A stretch of DNA of 64,000 nt, taken from Siphonodentalium dalli. Lineage: Eukaryota; Mollusca; Scaphopoda; Gadilida; Siphonodentaliidae. Below are positions 47,501 through 57,627 of this stretch, one piece after another; the stretch's first letter is position 1, and each line of letters begins with the position of its first letter. Location: positions 115,961,319-116,025,318 of the forward strand of contig CP136066.1 in assembly GCA_032622095.1 (NCBI GenBank). The letters run 5' to 3'. Position numbers and translations under genes: made by a program. The notes below the pieces were generated by a model that was given only the letters and a program-made list of their open reading frames with translations, searched no databases and was not told the DNA's origin.

Positions 47501-47657
47501 TTAACGTTATTTCACGCGTTTATCGTGTCGCGAGGTAAATCTCGAACCTACATGAACGGTTCTTGTTTTACCATTGAGTCACAACAAACTCTTGACATAA
47601 CTTTAACCAGTTTAACACACTTGTGTCATTCTATCTGTATATATTCCCGATTCTAAA
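44566..47657. other. No recognisable feature in the intron 5' part
   Basis: AT-rich. Several short frames (for example 46094-46402 minus) were examined and not supported by a start codon or splice sites in phase. Confidence 0.35.
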
Positions 47658-47663
47658 ACTCAC

Positions 47664-47979
47664 CCATATTTCCTGGAACATGAAGTCTCTCATTTAAAGC
47701 AACATCTATAGACTGTCTTGAAAATGAATTATTGTCACTGCGAATATGCAGGTTGTGTTCAGTGAAATCACACGAGGTTACACCATTATCACTAAACTCG
47801 TCCCCTAATCCTCGGGGGTAGCTGCAGTATGCATTCACGGCTAGTGCCACGGCCATGGTGTAGCCCTGTGGCAATCCTAGTGTTGTCCCAGAACTATTCC
47901 AAAAAGTCCTAAACAGGAGCACCTCAGACGAAAGTGACGAAAACAACTTATCAGACAATGGAGATCGTTGTGTCAACAA
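47664..47979 (-). CDS. SERTA-domain gene, first coding exon
   Basis: Open frame on the minus strand. Its first in-frame ATG is at 47856, in the context ACCATGG, a strong Kozak match, so I place the start there; the frame from 47979 to 47857 would be 5' UTR. The coding part is 193 nt (64 codons plus one base). It ends AATATGG followed by GTGAGT, a consensus splice donor at 47663-47658, and an in-frame TAG follows just inside the intron. The encoded N-terminus starts MAVALAVNAYCSYPRG and has no domain I recognise. The exon ends in phase 1, which fits the phase-1 acceptor of the SERTA exon at 34081 and restores a glycine codon (G+GG). Joining the two across about 13.6 kb is inference from phase, strand and splice consensus; an unseen exon between them is possible. 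Confidence 0.6.
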
Positions 47980-48179
47980 ATTTCTGATCTTTCATATCAC
48001 ATAACGTCGCATCTACAAATACAAATATATCCCAAGTGTCGTTTGCAAATACACTAGAATCCACAGAACGTTCTTTGGATAAGCTTAGGAGATATCAGGA
48101 AATCCTTAGTATGTTGATACGGCTTGATCGATAAAATCCGATAGCGCTAGTTGTGAATAAAGATAACACCGCCGTACAA

Positions 48180-48400
48180 TATCTGTTATGTTTAGTCAAT
48201 GAACATAGGCCAGACTTCCCATATGCGACTGCCACAGAGCGTAGCGATTAGGCGACTGGCCGACAGATTAAGAGTGGGTGACTGAAGTAGAGTACGCATT
48301 GAGTGTGTTCGCCGAAGGCCGCGCGCTTGTACTGTCATGCGCAAACAATTTCAGCTTCGTAAACAAAGAAAACTAGCACCGACCGCCGATGAGATATAAA
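48180..48400 (-). promoter_or_regulatory. CpG-richer stretch upstream of the SERTA gene
   Basis: About 325-545 bp upstream of the chosen ATG the sequence becomes markedly richer in CpG (GCGCGCGG, GCCGAAGG, CCGACCGCCG) than its AT-rich surroundings. A TATTTATATC motif lies at its distal edge on the minus strand near 48400. Position and composition would suit the promoter of the minus-strand gene, but no core promoter element is decisive. Confidence 0.3.
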
Positions 48401-48815
48401 TAAATTAGCTTTTTAGAATCAGGATGTTAAGTAGCCTTAAATGGATGTCGTCGGGGAATTAATATGGACGGAGATACTAGAGGAAATGATTTCATCTATT
48501 ATTATCGATTATCGTGTTTCTCCAGACGTATATAGTAATTATAGGATGTTTTATCGTAGGTGCCAATAAGCGGACTTCGCTTATGGGTATACTGGGAGGT
48601 GATTTCCCCACGCACAGGAAAATTCTGCCCCGACTTTGTTGAAATAATAATCTATTGACAAAACCAAACACACAACAAAAATGGTTCGGATGTACTGGTA
48701 GAATAAACTGGCAAATGAACGTGCTGGGGGGATTCCCACCTCACACCGCGAATGGTGAATAATTCAACTTTGATTATAGAACTACTCACTCTGTATATGA
48801 TATACGGTAATACCA

Positions 48816-49720
48816 GGGGGGGGGGGGGCCGGAAAAAAACTGCAGACACAGGGTGGAAAAAACTGTTTTCTTCGATTTGGGTACCCCCCCCCCCCCAAAA
48901 CAGCAAAAACTGCAGTTTTTTTCCACTGACCATTGCCCCCACCCCCCCCTCGAAAAAAATAATCAAATCTGCCCCAGCCGGACAACAACTCGGTTTGACC
49001 GGAAACCGAAAAAAACACCGGAGCATACAATTCACGAGAAGGTGCTTGGTAACTTAGTTTAGATTATTATGACTAAAATGGTCATTGTCTACCAGTAGAA
49101 CGCAGATTTGTTCCTCGTGATGTCATGACATGTACAAACATGTATATTGGTGATCGCAACGCTTTGTATGCACTTTAAAAAATGACAACTAGTCATTACC
49201 TCGACTTTGAAAAAGATGCAAATGAGATGAGTGAGATACCAGCATATAATTGTTTTCTGATACCATTGGAGGAGAAATTGTTTAATACATGGGATAGTTC
49301 TGCAGTAAAAATTTGCCAGATAAGCGATCGCAGGGTAGAATACTGCATTCGACTGGTAGACACTGACATAGTCGGCTTATTAAGAGGGTTAATGGGGTCA
49401 ATATCACATGTAAACCAAGACAGTGGTTATCCAAAATTGTTTTAGGTGGATTGTACTACTCATGTATATATGATTTGGATATTAAGGTTAATCCATATTC
49501 TATAAAATGAGAGAAAATTGAAGTTGTGAGTCTGAAAATACATATTTGGAAAAAAATTACATGCAATTTTTTTCCGATAACCCCCCCCCCCCCCCCCCCC
49601 ACCTAAATGAATAAGGAAAAAATTTACGTGTAAATTTTTGACGCCTAGGTACCCCACCCCCCCCCACCCCCCGGTACGTTGTGTCCCGCAGTTTTTTTCC
49701 GGCCCCCCTGGTAATACCCC
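48816..49720. repeat. Inverted poly(G)/poly(C) composite repeat
   Basis: GTAATACCAGGGGGG...CCGGAAAAAAACTG at 48808-48842 is matched in inverse orientation by CAGTTTTTTTCCGGCC...CCTGGTAATACC at 49690-49718. Between them lie C-runs at 48884-48896 and 49581-49600 (20 C) and several C-rich tracts linked by TTTTTCC/GGAAAAA segments. The small ORF at 49182 lies inside. Confidence 0.7.
49182..49445 (+). CDS. Small ORF, unknown product
   Basis: ATG at 49182 and TAG at 49443 enclose 87 codons with fairly protein-like composition (LDFEKDANEMSEIPAYN, LVDTDIVGLLRGLMG). It sits between two poly(G)/poly(C) repeat blocks that are in inverse orientation, so it may be internal sequence of a composite repeat. 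No domain, signal peptide or membrane segment seen. Confidence 0.15.
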   Translation: MTTSHYLDFEKDANEMSEIPAYNCFLIPLEEKLFNTWDSSAVKICQISDRRVEYCIRLVDTDIVGLLRGLMGSISHVNQDSGYPKLF

Positions 49721-50293
49721 ACATTTCATGTGATAAATAATTAAAGGAAAAGTGACAATTCATTGCCAATCTTAATGGCCTGTCTGTCCCATTATCATTC
49801 CATTCGTGTAACATTAGATTGTAATACGAAACATCAGAAATATACCCCAAAATTGGAGGTTTTCGTGTACAATACAGAACTTCCCATTCACAAAATAAGT
49901 TTTTATCGTATCAGGGGCTGAATTGGAACTCATCTCTCTTTGGACCAAGCTCGTGTGGTATCATGTAGAATGTTGTTTGGTCATTCTTCGTCGAGGAATT
50001 AATCACGTCTCAAAACGCTGGATTAACCAAAAAATCAGTAATTGTGGACGTGATCTAGCCGTGTTTTCGCGTATTGAATGGATTCAGAGGAGTATATCAT
50101 AAGTAATTTTGTTATTACTTACAACTTCTGTAAACATAAACCTGAGTAAACCCTGTTTATATGCCCGTAAACAACAAATCGCTTTGGGATCCCCCAGTTC
50201 AATACTCCTGGTCGTCATGAGATGTATAGCACATGAGACCTCAAACCATGCACTCACGTATAACGCGATGGTGATTTTCTCCCTATATATATA

Positions 50294-51050
50294 CTAGCAG
50301 GTTGTTAGCCCACCACTGGCGGAAATCGTCAGAAACATGACAATTTTTAATAAAATTTTTTAATAACATTTTTTATTTAATTTTTTGTTTTTCAATGAGT
50401 TAATTCTTAGCAGGTTAGCTCGCCACTGGCGTGGTTCGTCTCATGGCTTTGTTAGAAAAACCAATTGCAACAGCTTCCGAGACACGTATGCTGCACCTAG
50501 GTGTAAAATTTCGTCGAAATCCTCCAGTTTTACCCGATTTGACCTTGAATTGATCATTTTCAAGGTCAGGTCGGGGTCAGCATTTAACCCGTCCATGACA
50601 CTTCCCGTAGGTAGCAAGTTTGAGCTCAATCGGTTCGAGTCCATAAAGGACACACACATATATATCATTTGTGGGTACCCGTTTCAATGTGAAGATCACC
50701 TCGGGCGGAAAAACTGACCCGATGAAAATCTCCCCCCGTTCCTATGAAGCCCTAAGTACGTAAGAATCACACAACACGCTCATGTCTGGATACAGTCACG
50801 CTCACGTGTGGACCCAGACGTAAGAATTACATTACACGCATAAGCTCTCTATCAACGACACTGCGGATACGAACGCTCTTTAACTATCAACGCGATTTAA
50901 AACCCACAGTGCCGTTTTTGTGACTGAGAGTGGAGAACGGGTGCTCGGAGCTTCTCCAAAACGGCGCGACGACCATTCCCGTGGGTTTTTACCCTTAGAT
51001 TGGAAGTTTGGTCTCGATCGATGCAGCCGTTTTCGATTCTATAAAGTATA

Positions 51051-51103
<53 letters not shown>

Positions 51104-51145
51104 CTATATATATTTATATACGTAGTTCTCAAAATATATAGTAGA
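50294..51145 (-). mobile_element. Helitron-like remnants and related core
   Basis: On the minus strand, CCGCCAGTGGTGG then GCTAACAACCTG and CTAG end at 50294, with T following. A second similar terminus (CGCCAGTGGCG, AGCTAACCTG, CTAA) ends near 50407. The block 50430-50720 (AAATTTCGTCGAAATCC, GGTCAGGTCGGGGTCAGC) and the core at 50930-51040 resemble the cores at the window start. A (TA)n tract occupies 51051-51102. Confidence 0.5.
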
Positions 51146-52372
51146 AGATTCCATGTGTGTGTTTTGTTCCCCTCTTCATTTCTTTTTTATTTGCTGATTC
51201 TGATAAAAGCCATACTATAAAGGCATTATATATAACACTGTATATTGCCAATGTGTGCATATACGGGGCTACTTAAGTTTAAATAACTTGTGCTCCCATC
51301 CATTGTGTATGTTTTTATATACGGTTAAAATATGCTTAAAGTAAAGTAAAGTCGCATATAAACTGTAACTTTAGCATTAACAAACATCAACTACAGCTAT
51401 TGTAATACACAAACTTGTCACCAATTTTCTATTCGAATAACATTTTTTTTATTTGATTTAGTTTGTACAATCAGGCAATACATGTTCAATGACCATCAGT
51501 TGGAAACTTCTGATGGTAATTATAGTGTGTTAAGCATCATCCATCATATAGAGTTGGAATACACCCAAGATCAGCACCAGAAAATGCCACCGAAAGAATC
51601 ACCAGGGAACAGAATCACAAACAAGCTCTCGGTCATCGGTTATTTGATAGATAGATAGATAGATCTTTATTTGCACAATAATATACAATACATTAACAGA
51701 ATATTAAACAAAATTATATTATTGCACAGGAGCAGCATGACCTAGCTGGCCGTCTTCCTGCTGCCCCTGAATGATAAGTGCAATATGAACATATGATGGC
51801 GTATTTACAATTTCACACAGACTATTTTGTATTTGGATGGCCGGTTGGTGCCTACTTTAATATTTTATGTGGTCGTTTTAATCCAGACTGGGTTGAATTT
51901 TGAACAATGCTGTACTGTAATAGAGATTTTTGACAAGTTTAAGAGATTGAAACAAAACTAGTGATGTTGTTGCGACAGTCCGATGTCACATTCGCCGACA
52001 ACACCGTGCATGTGACACAGGGCTATCTGGGATGTTCAGGGTGATAACTGGAGTGCACAATAATATGAGTTAAAAAGTTCACCTTGGTCAGATTATTGAG
52101 TCAAGTGGATTTTGGCCGTCTGCAAATGTAGCATAATTTGTTTGCACAGATAACCAATTGAGAATATTTACATATTAGTTCCATAGACAATAACTTTTTG
52201 AATGTGTAATTAAATTTACATTTTTTTATTTTGGAATTTATCGAGTTCCACACTTTAGGAAATGAATGCTTTGGTAGGGCTTCTGAAAAACATGTTCTAG
52301 CTTTATTGCTTCTTAATTTATCCGCATGTCTAGTGTTAACACCGAGGGAATATGTGAACATATTCTTAAATG

Positions 52373-52982
52373 GCAAATTTGAATTTTGAGACAATGCAAA
52401 TTTTTGAAATTGGGTGGGATACGAACCCCGGCCCGACGGCGAGCGCGCCTTGCGACTCAAAGTCCGACGTCAATACCACACGGCCACCGAAGCAACCCCT
52501 AAAAAGGAAGCTCGAATGGCCGCTGTATTCCGACGTCGCACTTAGGACACTATATTCACATTTTTAAGGTCTCTTTATATATATGGATATATGAGGTTCG
52601 GCACAGCGGCAATGTTATATATTTTATGCCTCCGAAACATGGCGAGCATTGCTCTTAGAACATGCTTGGGACTATACAACACACCAGGCGCCTATTTTGA
52701 GCGGCAAATTTGAATTTTGAGACAATGCAAATTTTTGAAATTGGGTGGGATACGAACCCCGGCCCGACGTCGGACTTTGAGTCGCAAGGCGCGCTCGTCG
52801 TCGGGCCGGGGTTCGTATCCCACCCAATTTCAAAAATTTGCATTGTCTCAAAATTCAAATTTGCCGCTCAAAATAGGCGCCTGGTGTGTTGTATAGTCCC
52901 AAGCATGTTCTAAGAGCAATGCTCGCCATGTTTCGGAGGCATAAAATATATAACATTGCCGCTGTGCCGAACCTCATATATC
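52373..52982. mobile_element. tRNA-derived SINE complex inserted in the LINE
   Basis: Flanked by the 14-bp duplication CATATTCTTAAATG (52359-52372 and 52983-52996). The left part (52373-52570, minus) holds a tRNA-like head: A box TGGCCGTGTGG at 52487-52477 and B box GGTTCGTATCC at 52427-52417. The head is followed by body sequence. The right part is the palindrome listed next. The head looks Leu/Ser-like with a long variable arm, but I do not assign the isotype. Confidence 0.8.
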
Positions 52983-52987
52983 CATAT
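52581..52987. repeat. Perfect 189-bp inverted repeat with 29-nt loop
   Basis: 52581-52769 is exactly complementary to 52799-52987. Each arm is SINE body plus B box; the loop holds the anticodon-side part of the tRNA-like head (CGGACTTTGAGTCGCAAGGC). Two SINE copies therefore lie head to head, and a plus- and a minus-strand frame have identical translations. Confidence 0.95.
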
Positions 52988-53715
52988 TCTTAAATGATTT
53001 AGGGAGATTATTTCTAGACCAGTTGTACATAAAGACAGATGCATTCACTGTATATATATCTTTGAACATTAGGATATTTTCTTGTTTGAAGAGGGGTTCT
53101 GTGTGACTCCTATATTTTGTGTTGCATACAATACGAATTGCCCTTTTTTGTAAGGTAGATAGCACGCCCGTGTGAATCGAATGTCCCCATGTCGGGAGAC
53201 CATAAATAAGATGACTATGGATTAACGACTGATATAGTGTTTTTCGTGATTTTTTTTGGTAGAAAGTTTTTAACTTTGTTCAGTATGTAGAGAGTGTGGT
53301 ACAGTTTACGTTGTATCATTGATATATGGTTTTTAAAAGTCAAGTTTTCATCGATCAAAATGCCTAAAAGTTTTATTGATTTTACTCGCATTTGATTCCC
53401 AACTCTAATTAGTTCCATGTTATTCAATTTCAGTGTGAAATTTCTCCACTTGTCCTCGTTGCCTCTGGGGTGGATTAACATGAATTTACTTTTAGTTGCG
53501 TTGATATCTTTCTAGCATGGTGTTGAGTGCATGGACCTGACATGATGTTATACATTCGGCAATTGCGGTCTCAGTGCATGCTTGGCTAGCTATACACAAT
53601 TTCAAACATTGTTTTTTGGGTGGGGGTGACATAAGCCCCATGAATAATTTTGTTTTATTTCAGACATCAATGGCTGGGTTACGGAAGCCCAGTATACTGC
53701 CAGTTAGATTTTTGT

Positions 53716-53900
53716 TAAAAGTCGAAAATTCTAGATGTAATGTCAAATATTCGAGATATAAAGTCGAAAATTCTAGATATAAAGTAGAAAATTCGAGAAA
53801 ATAAGTAGAAAATTCGATATAATAAATCGAAAATTCGATATATATATATATATATATATAAAGACGAATATTCGAGATAATAACTAGAAAATTCGATAAA
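53716..53900 (+). repeat. 18-20-bp repeat AAATTCGAGATATAAAGTAG
   Basis: About nine degenerate units alternating TTCTAGA and TTCGAGA, running into (TA)n at 53838-53860. The Tyr/Ile/Phe-rich minus frames derive from it. Confidence 0.85.
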
Positions 53901-54099
53901 AAAAAATTGAATAATGACCAATTTATGATGCGGACGATATATTGCAAGATAGACGAACCCCATCTATCCCTAGTTGAACCAGGCACCCTTTGGGAGCCTT
54001 TACTCATGCAGTGGCATATATGTGCATGGGCCGGTTGGGGCTCACTGAACAACAACATATATACTACTGAATAGCCGCCATTACCCATGCACATAGTGG

Positions 54100-54215
54100 G
54101 CGTGCTTGCATGTGTGTGGGACGGGCTGATGGGGTATCTCGCAGACTCAATATTGGGACGAGAGGGGGGTATCTCACAGACTCAATATTGATCAACACAT
54201 GCACGAAGAGCGCAT
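54100..54215 (+). repeat. Short direct repeat GGGTATCTCRCAGACTCAAT
   Basis: Two copies about 35 bp apart. No coding support. Confidence 0.6.
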
Positions 54216-54699
54216 AGCCACCTCCCTGGCTATGCCGCAGAACTGTGAATCGGTTTCCCAGCATATTTCCCGGGCTACTTCTGATACATATATATATAAA
54301 CATGCATTATGAATATTTTGGACACTGGAACACATTATAAATTGATAATATGTATTGTGCATTTGAAATCTAAAGCTCTCACGTCACAACTCTCGGCAAT
54401 AGACCTTATTCATTAAATCACCATTTAATATATAACAGCTGTGCAATATCAAACCTTTCGGCCACAGGCCTTCCTCGCGGTGATGATCCGAAATTTACAG
54501 GACCTGAATGGAAATACAACAATAAGTTTAGAGGGACATCATAAAATCGGTACACGCGCAGGGCATAATTCCATGTGCACCCCCTTACACCTCAGTGCTC
54601 AGGCCTAATGTCCTATATATTCATAAATCATGGCTATATATTCCCGGTAAGAGAACATTCAGATATTTTAACCTGAAAAATTGCATACATCCTAACATC

Positions 54700-55470
54700 T
54701 ATAGTGGTCTAACTCCAGACAAATGCACACGGCTACGGGCAAGAGACCAGGATACACCGGGCTGACCATGGTTGCTCGGCTCGGTGAGAGAAAATTTTGA
54801 AAACTATACAAGAAAATCGCAAATCCTATCATCTAGACTGGCCTCTACTGAAGCTTTCCTATAGTGTTGGAAATTTCAAACCTCATACTCCACCTCAGGT
54901 TGGAAAATTTTCCAACTGATGACCGTTTCAGTCCACAAGTTTGACCAAATGTATAGTAAATTATTGTTTTCTTAAACTAATTAGCAGTTTTGTATTGGCC
55001 ACCGGGAGGGACAATGACACACCGGGCCGACAAATTTTGAAATCTGAACAAGAAAATCGCAAAATCCTAGCATCTAGACTGGCCTCAAGCCTTCCTAGAG
55101 TTGGAAATTTCAAACCTGACACCCCCACTTCGGTTGGAAAATTTCTAACTGATGACAATTCCAATGACAATGTTTACCAAATGTATGCCAATACTGTTTT
55201 CTTAATTTAACAAGCAGTTTTTGACTGGCCACGGGGGAGGGACTAGGACACAAGCTTTCCAAGTATTGGAAATTTACAACCTGTCAACCCCCTTAAGGTT
55301 GGACAAATTTCCAACAGATGACCATTTCAGTCCAAAATTTTGACAAAAAATAGGAAAATATGCAAATATTGGTCCAAAAACAATTAATTGTTTTAAAATC
55401 AAACTACAAGAACATTTTCAACCTATTTTTGGTGTGATATTTCCAACTGTTGAAAATTTTGATCACAGTT
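54700..55470 (+). repeat. Family D tandem repeat, three units of about 240 bp
   Basis: Units share ACAAGAAAATCGCAAA, TAGACTGGCCTC, GTTGGAAATTTCAAACCT and AACTGATGACCATTTCAGTC. It ends at a G-run (55471-55483). A 28-bp duplication (CTGTCGCCACGTCTCT) follows at 55492-55546. Confidence 0.8.
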
Positions 55471-55694
55471 GGGGGGGGGGGGGACACCTCCTGTCGCCAC
55501 GTCTCTGTACACGCGGCTGCTGTCGCCACGTCTCTCTACACGCGGCTGGGATTCGTATAACTAGGTCATCACGAGACCAGTTATTTACGTTGACTATTGT
55601 ATTTTCGATGTTTTTGGACTATACTATGACAAAACACACCCCTATAGATGGCATTTGATATGGCAGATATTGTTAACATAAACTGAGATAATAG

Positions 55695-55970
55695 GAGACC
55701 CGGGCAAAGTGGGACACCCGGGAAAAGCGGGACATTGGCTAACATGCCCGAAACGTGCCGCGCATTTCCCGCTAAAACTTGAACACGCCGATTGCGATGA
55801 GTAAAATGAGTTATGGATATATCGCCTATTCCTTTTTTCAACAATTTGAGTTTGACAACGTCATTGACCTCTGATATGTGATGTGATCTGTTATGCCAGC
55901 ATAAACCAACGGAGTCACGCGCGTGCTTCGCCGCTCTCCAATGAAATGGAGGGAATCCCATCAATTCAGT
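55695..55970. other. CpG-rich segment with CCCGGGCAAAGTGGGACACC
   Basis: GACCCGGGCAAAGTGGGACA at 55698, with a nearby second CCCGGGAAAAGCGGGACA, resembles terminal repeats of pogo-type Tc1/mariner elements. No opposite end was found. The minus-strand frame across it has no recognised domain. Confidence 0.25.
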
Positions 55971-56119
55971 AACTGATTATCAATGAGATATCCAGAGACG
56001 TAAATATTGTAAATTTTTCGTCGGCTTTTTAAAGATACTGCAATATCAACTCAATTGTGTTGAAGCTCAGGCAATTGTATACGGGAAGTCAATTACACTA
56101 TATATTCAAAGCGCAATTC

Positions 56120-57150
56120 AATTGCACGGTTCAAAGCACATAGTCCAGGAGATATTGGTGGCCCCAGGACTCAACTTCACCCCACTAATTTTCTTCCTTA
56201 ATGCCTCCTTAACAAGAGATAAAAAGTGGCCGCAGAGACTCCAGACAAGATGGCGTCCACCATGGCGGCCATTTTGCTTGATATGCACCTCTTTGATCGC
56301 CATTATAGCAAAGATAGTATCGCATGCGGTCTTGTTTTCCGCTCGATTTGTTATGCTAATATACAACCCTTACAAATTAGCACTATAATTCGACACCAAA
56401 ATCCAATATGGCGGCCAAGATGGCGGCCGAAATGTGAAAAACTTATTTGCTATTTTTTTTTTACATTTCACCACCTATCGTTTGTCGTCTCTGTGGGAAA
56501 ACATGGACATCTTTACGTGCCTTTATACATTTGTCATATAGAAGTAAAGAGTCATTTAGGCACAAAATGAGATATAATACACAATCATGGCCCGTATGTT
56601 TGTCCGATATCACGTTTGTCTAAATGCCGCTATAATCCGGTCAAATCCGAATCGACGCTAATAACGCAGTGTCTGCTTCGAATCAGTGGGTATTATTATT
56701 CTTATAACTCCACCCATTCATATATAGAAAATAGCCGACCTAGGATTCCTCTTATATATGAGTTGAGGAATATCACCCAATTCCAAGATGGCGGCCAAAA
56801 TGGCCACCAGAAATTGAAAAATCGCCGAAAATCGCTGCTTTTCACATCAGTGAGCGTTATTGTCACAACAATTCCACACATGCTTACTGTTGTGAGTTGG
56901 GAACACTGAGGCGAAGTACTGACCTTATATCAGATCCAACAAAAGGTCCCCCAAATCAAAAAATAGAGCCCACAATGACTGGACACATTTTTTAAAATCA
57001 GGGAAAATCCCTCATATTCACATCATTGGGCGTTATTGACATGAAAACTCCACCCAGGCTTACATCTCATACAAGAAATGGTTTCCCAAATCGAAGATGG
57101 CGGCCAATATGGCGACCAAAATTTGAAAACACACCTATATTCCTTAAATG
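56120..57150 (+). repeat. Diverged repeat carrying AAGATGGCGGCC
   Basis: AAGATGGCG(G/T)CC-type boxes recur at 56249, 56416, 56785 and 57096, each with a neighbouring ATGGC(G/C)(A/G)CCA, a GAAAAATCGC-like stretch and CATCAGTGRGCGTTATTG. The unit is about 320-370 bp. Single relatives lie at 5820 and 9826. Confidence 0.6.
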
Positions 57151-57315
57151 TTTCCACCAGAGAAATGGTTGAGAACAGTAGTTACAGTACACATGGATGG
57201 TTGACTACTTTCCGTAAAATCAAATGTTCATCTAGATTACTAGGGAATTATTCATGATAATTTTCACATGTTAACAAATATTTAAAGGCAGATCGGACTA
57301 CACACAGCATATAGG

Positions 57316-57600
57316 GTAGTTCCCCCGGTAGCTCAGTTGGTAAGATGAACGGCACATTAGGAAAACCTGAGCCGTCCAGCAATCGTGAAGCTGGTTCAAA
57401 TCCAGATGTGCGCGGATTTATTCAAATCCAGATGTACGCAGATTTATTCAAATATCCAGATGTGCGCCGATTTCCGATCGATTCATAAGGCAAGTAACAT
57501 GATTCGTGTATCAGGGCAAGTTTGAAAGTTCCTTTCCCGGAGTCGGTGATTCCGATATGAAGTCGATTAATTTCCTGGTGAAATTAACCATCTGTTCGAT
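57316..57600 (+). mobile_element. tRNA-derived SINE or tRNA pseudogene
   Basis: A box TAGCTCAGTTGG at 57329-57340 and B box GGTTCAAATCC at 57393-57403, 52 bp apart, with an expanded anticodon region that cannot fold as a normal tRNA. The B-box tail (TTCAAATCCAGATGTGCGC) is repeated twice downstream, and a body continues to about 57600. Confidence 0.65.
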
Positions 57601-57627
57601 CTTTCCTCCACCGGTTAACAGTTACTG

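Larger units (their letters stand above)
34082..47663 (-). other. Predicted long intron of the SERTA-domain gene
   Basis: Sequence between the GTGAGT donor (47663-47658) and the TTTTTCAG acceptor (34089-34082). It contains a tandem-core repeat at 34135-34805, family D at 37960-38290, arrays at 39230-41060, a foldback at 41411-41946, a Helitron-like remnant at 43795-44046, a (GA)n tract at 44490-44565 and possible regulatory motifs near 43077. That it is one intron rests on matched phase and strand; no transcript evidence is available. Confidence 0.5.
51646..53575 (-). mobile_element. 5'-truncated LINE (CR1/Jockey-like), frameshifted
   Basis: Minus-strand reverse-transcriptase C-terminal region. 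SIKLLGILIDENLTFKNHI (near 53370) and TLQKRAIRIVCNTKYRSHTE (near 53150) are typical of the segment after the catalytic YxDD, which is absent here. SHLIYGLPTWG lies between them, reached by a one-base shift near 53240. The frame is broken at 52983 by a SINE insertion and resumes at 52372 with FTYSLGVNTRHADKLR and VWNSINSKI, stopping at 52101. The 3' UTR ends at a (TATC)n tract, 51665-51646. The 5' limit is about 53575. Confidence 0.85.

Noticed and set aside
53660-54094. 144-codon Tyr/Ile/Phe-rich frame
   Set aside because: Derived from the AAATTCGAGATATAAAG minisatellite and (TA)n.
55581-55964. 127-codon minus frame
   Set aside because: Crosses a CpG-rich repeat with pogo-like CCCGGGCAAAGTGGGAC; no domain or conserved motif visible.
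57316-57430. Functional tRNA gene
   Set aside because: A and B boxes are good, but the region between them cannot form a normal anticodon arm and the B-box tail is repeated; a SINE or pseudogene fits better.
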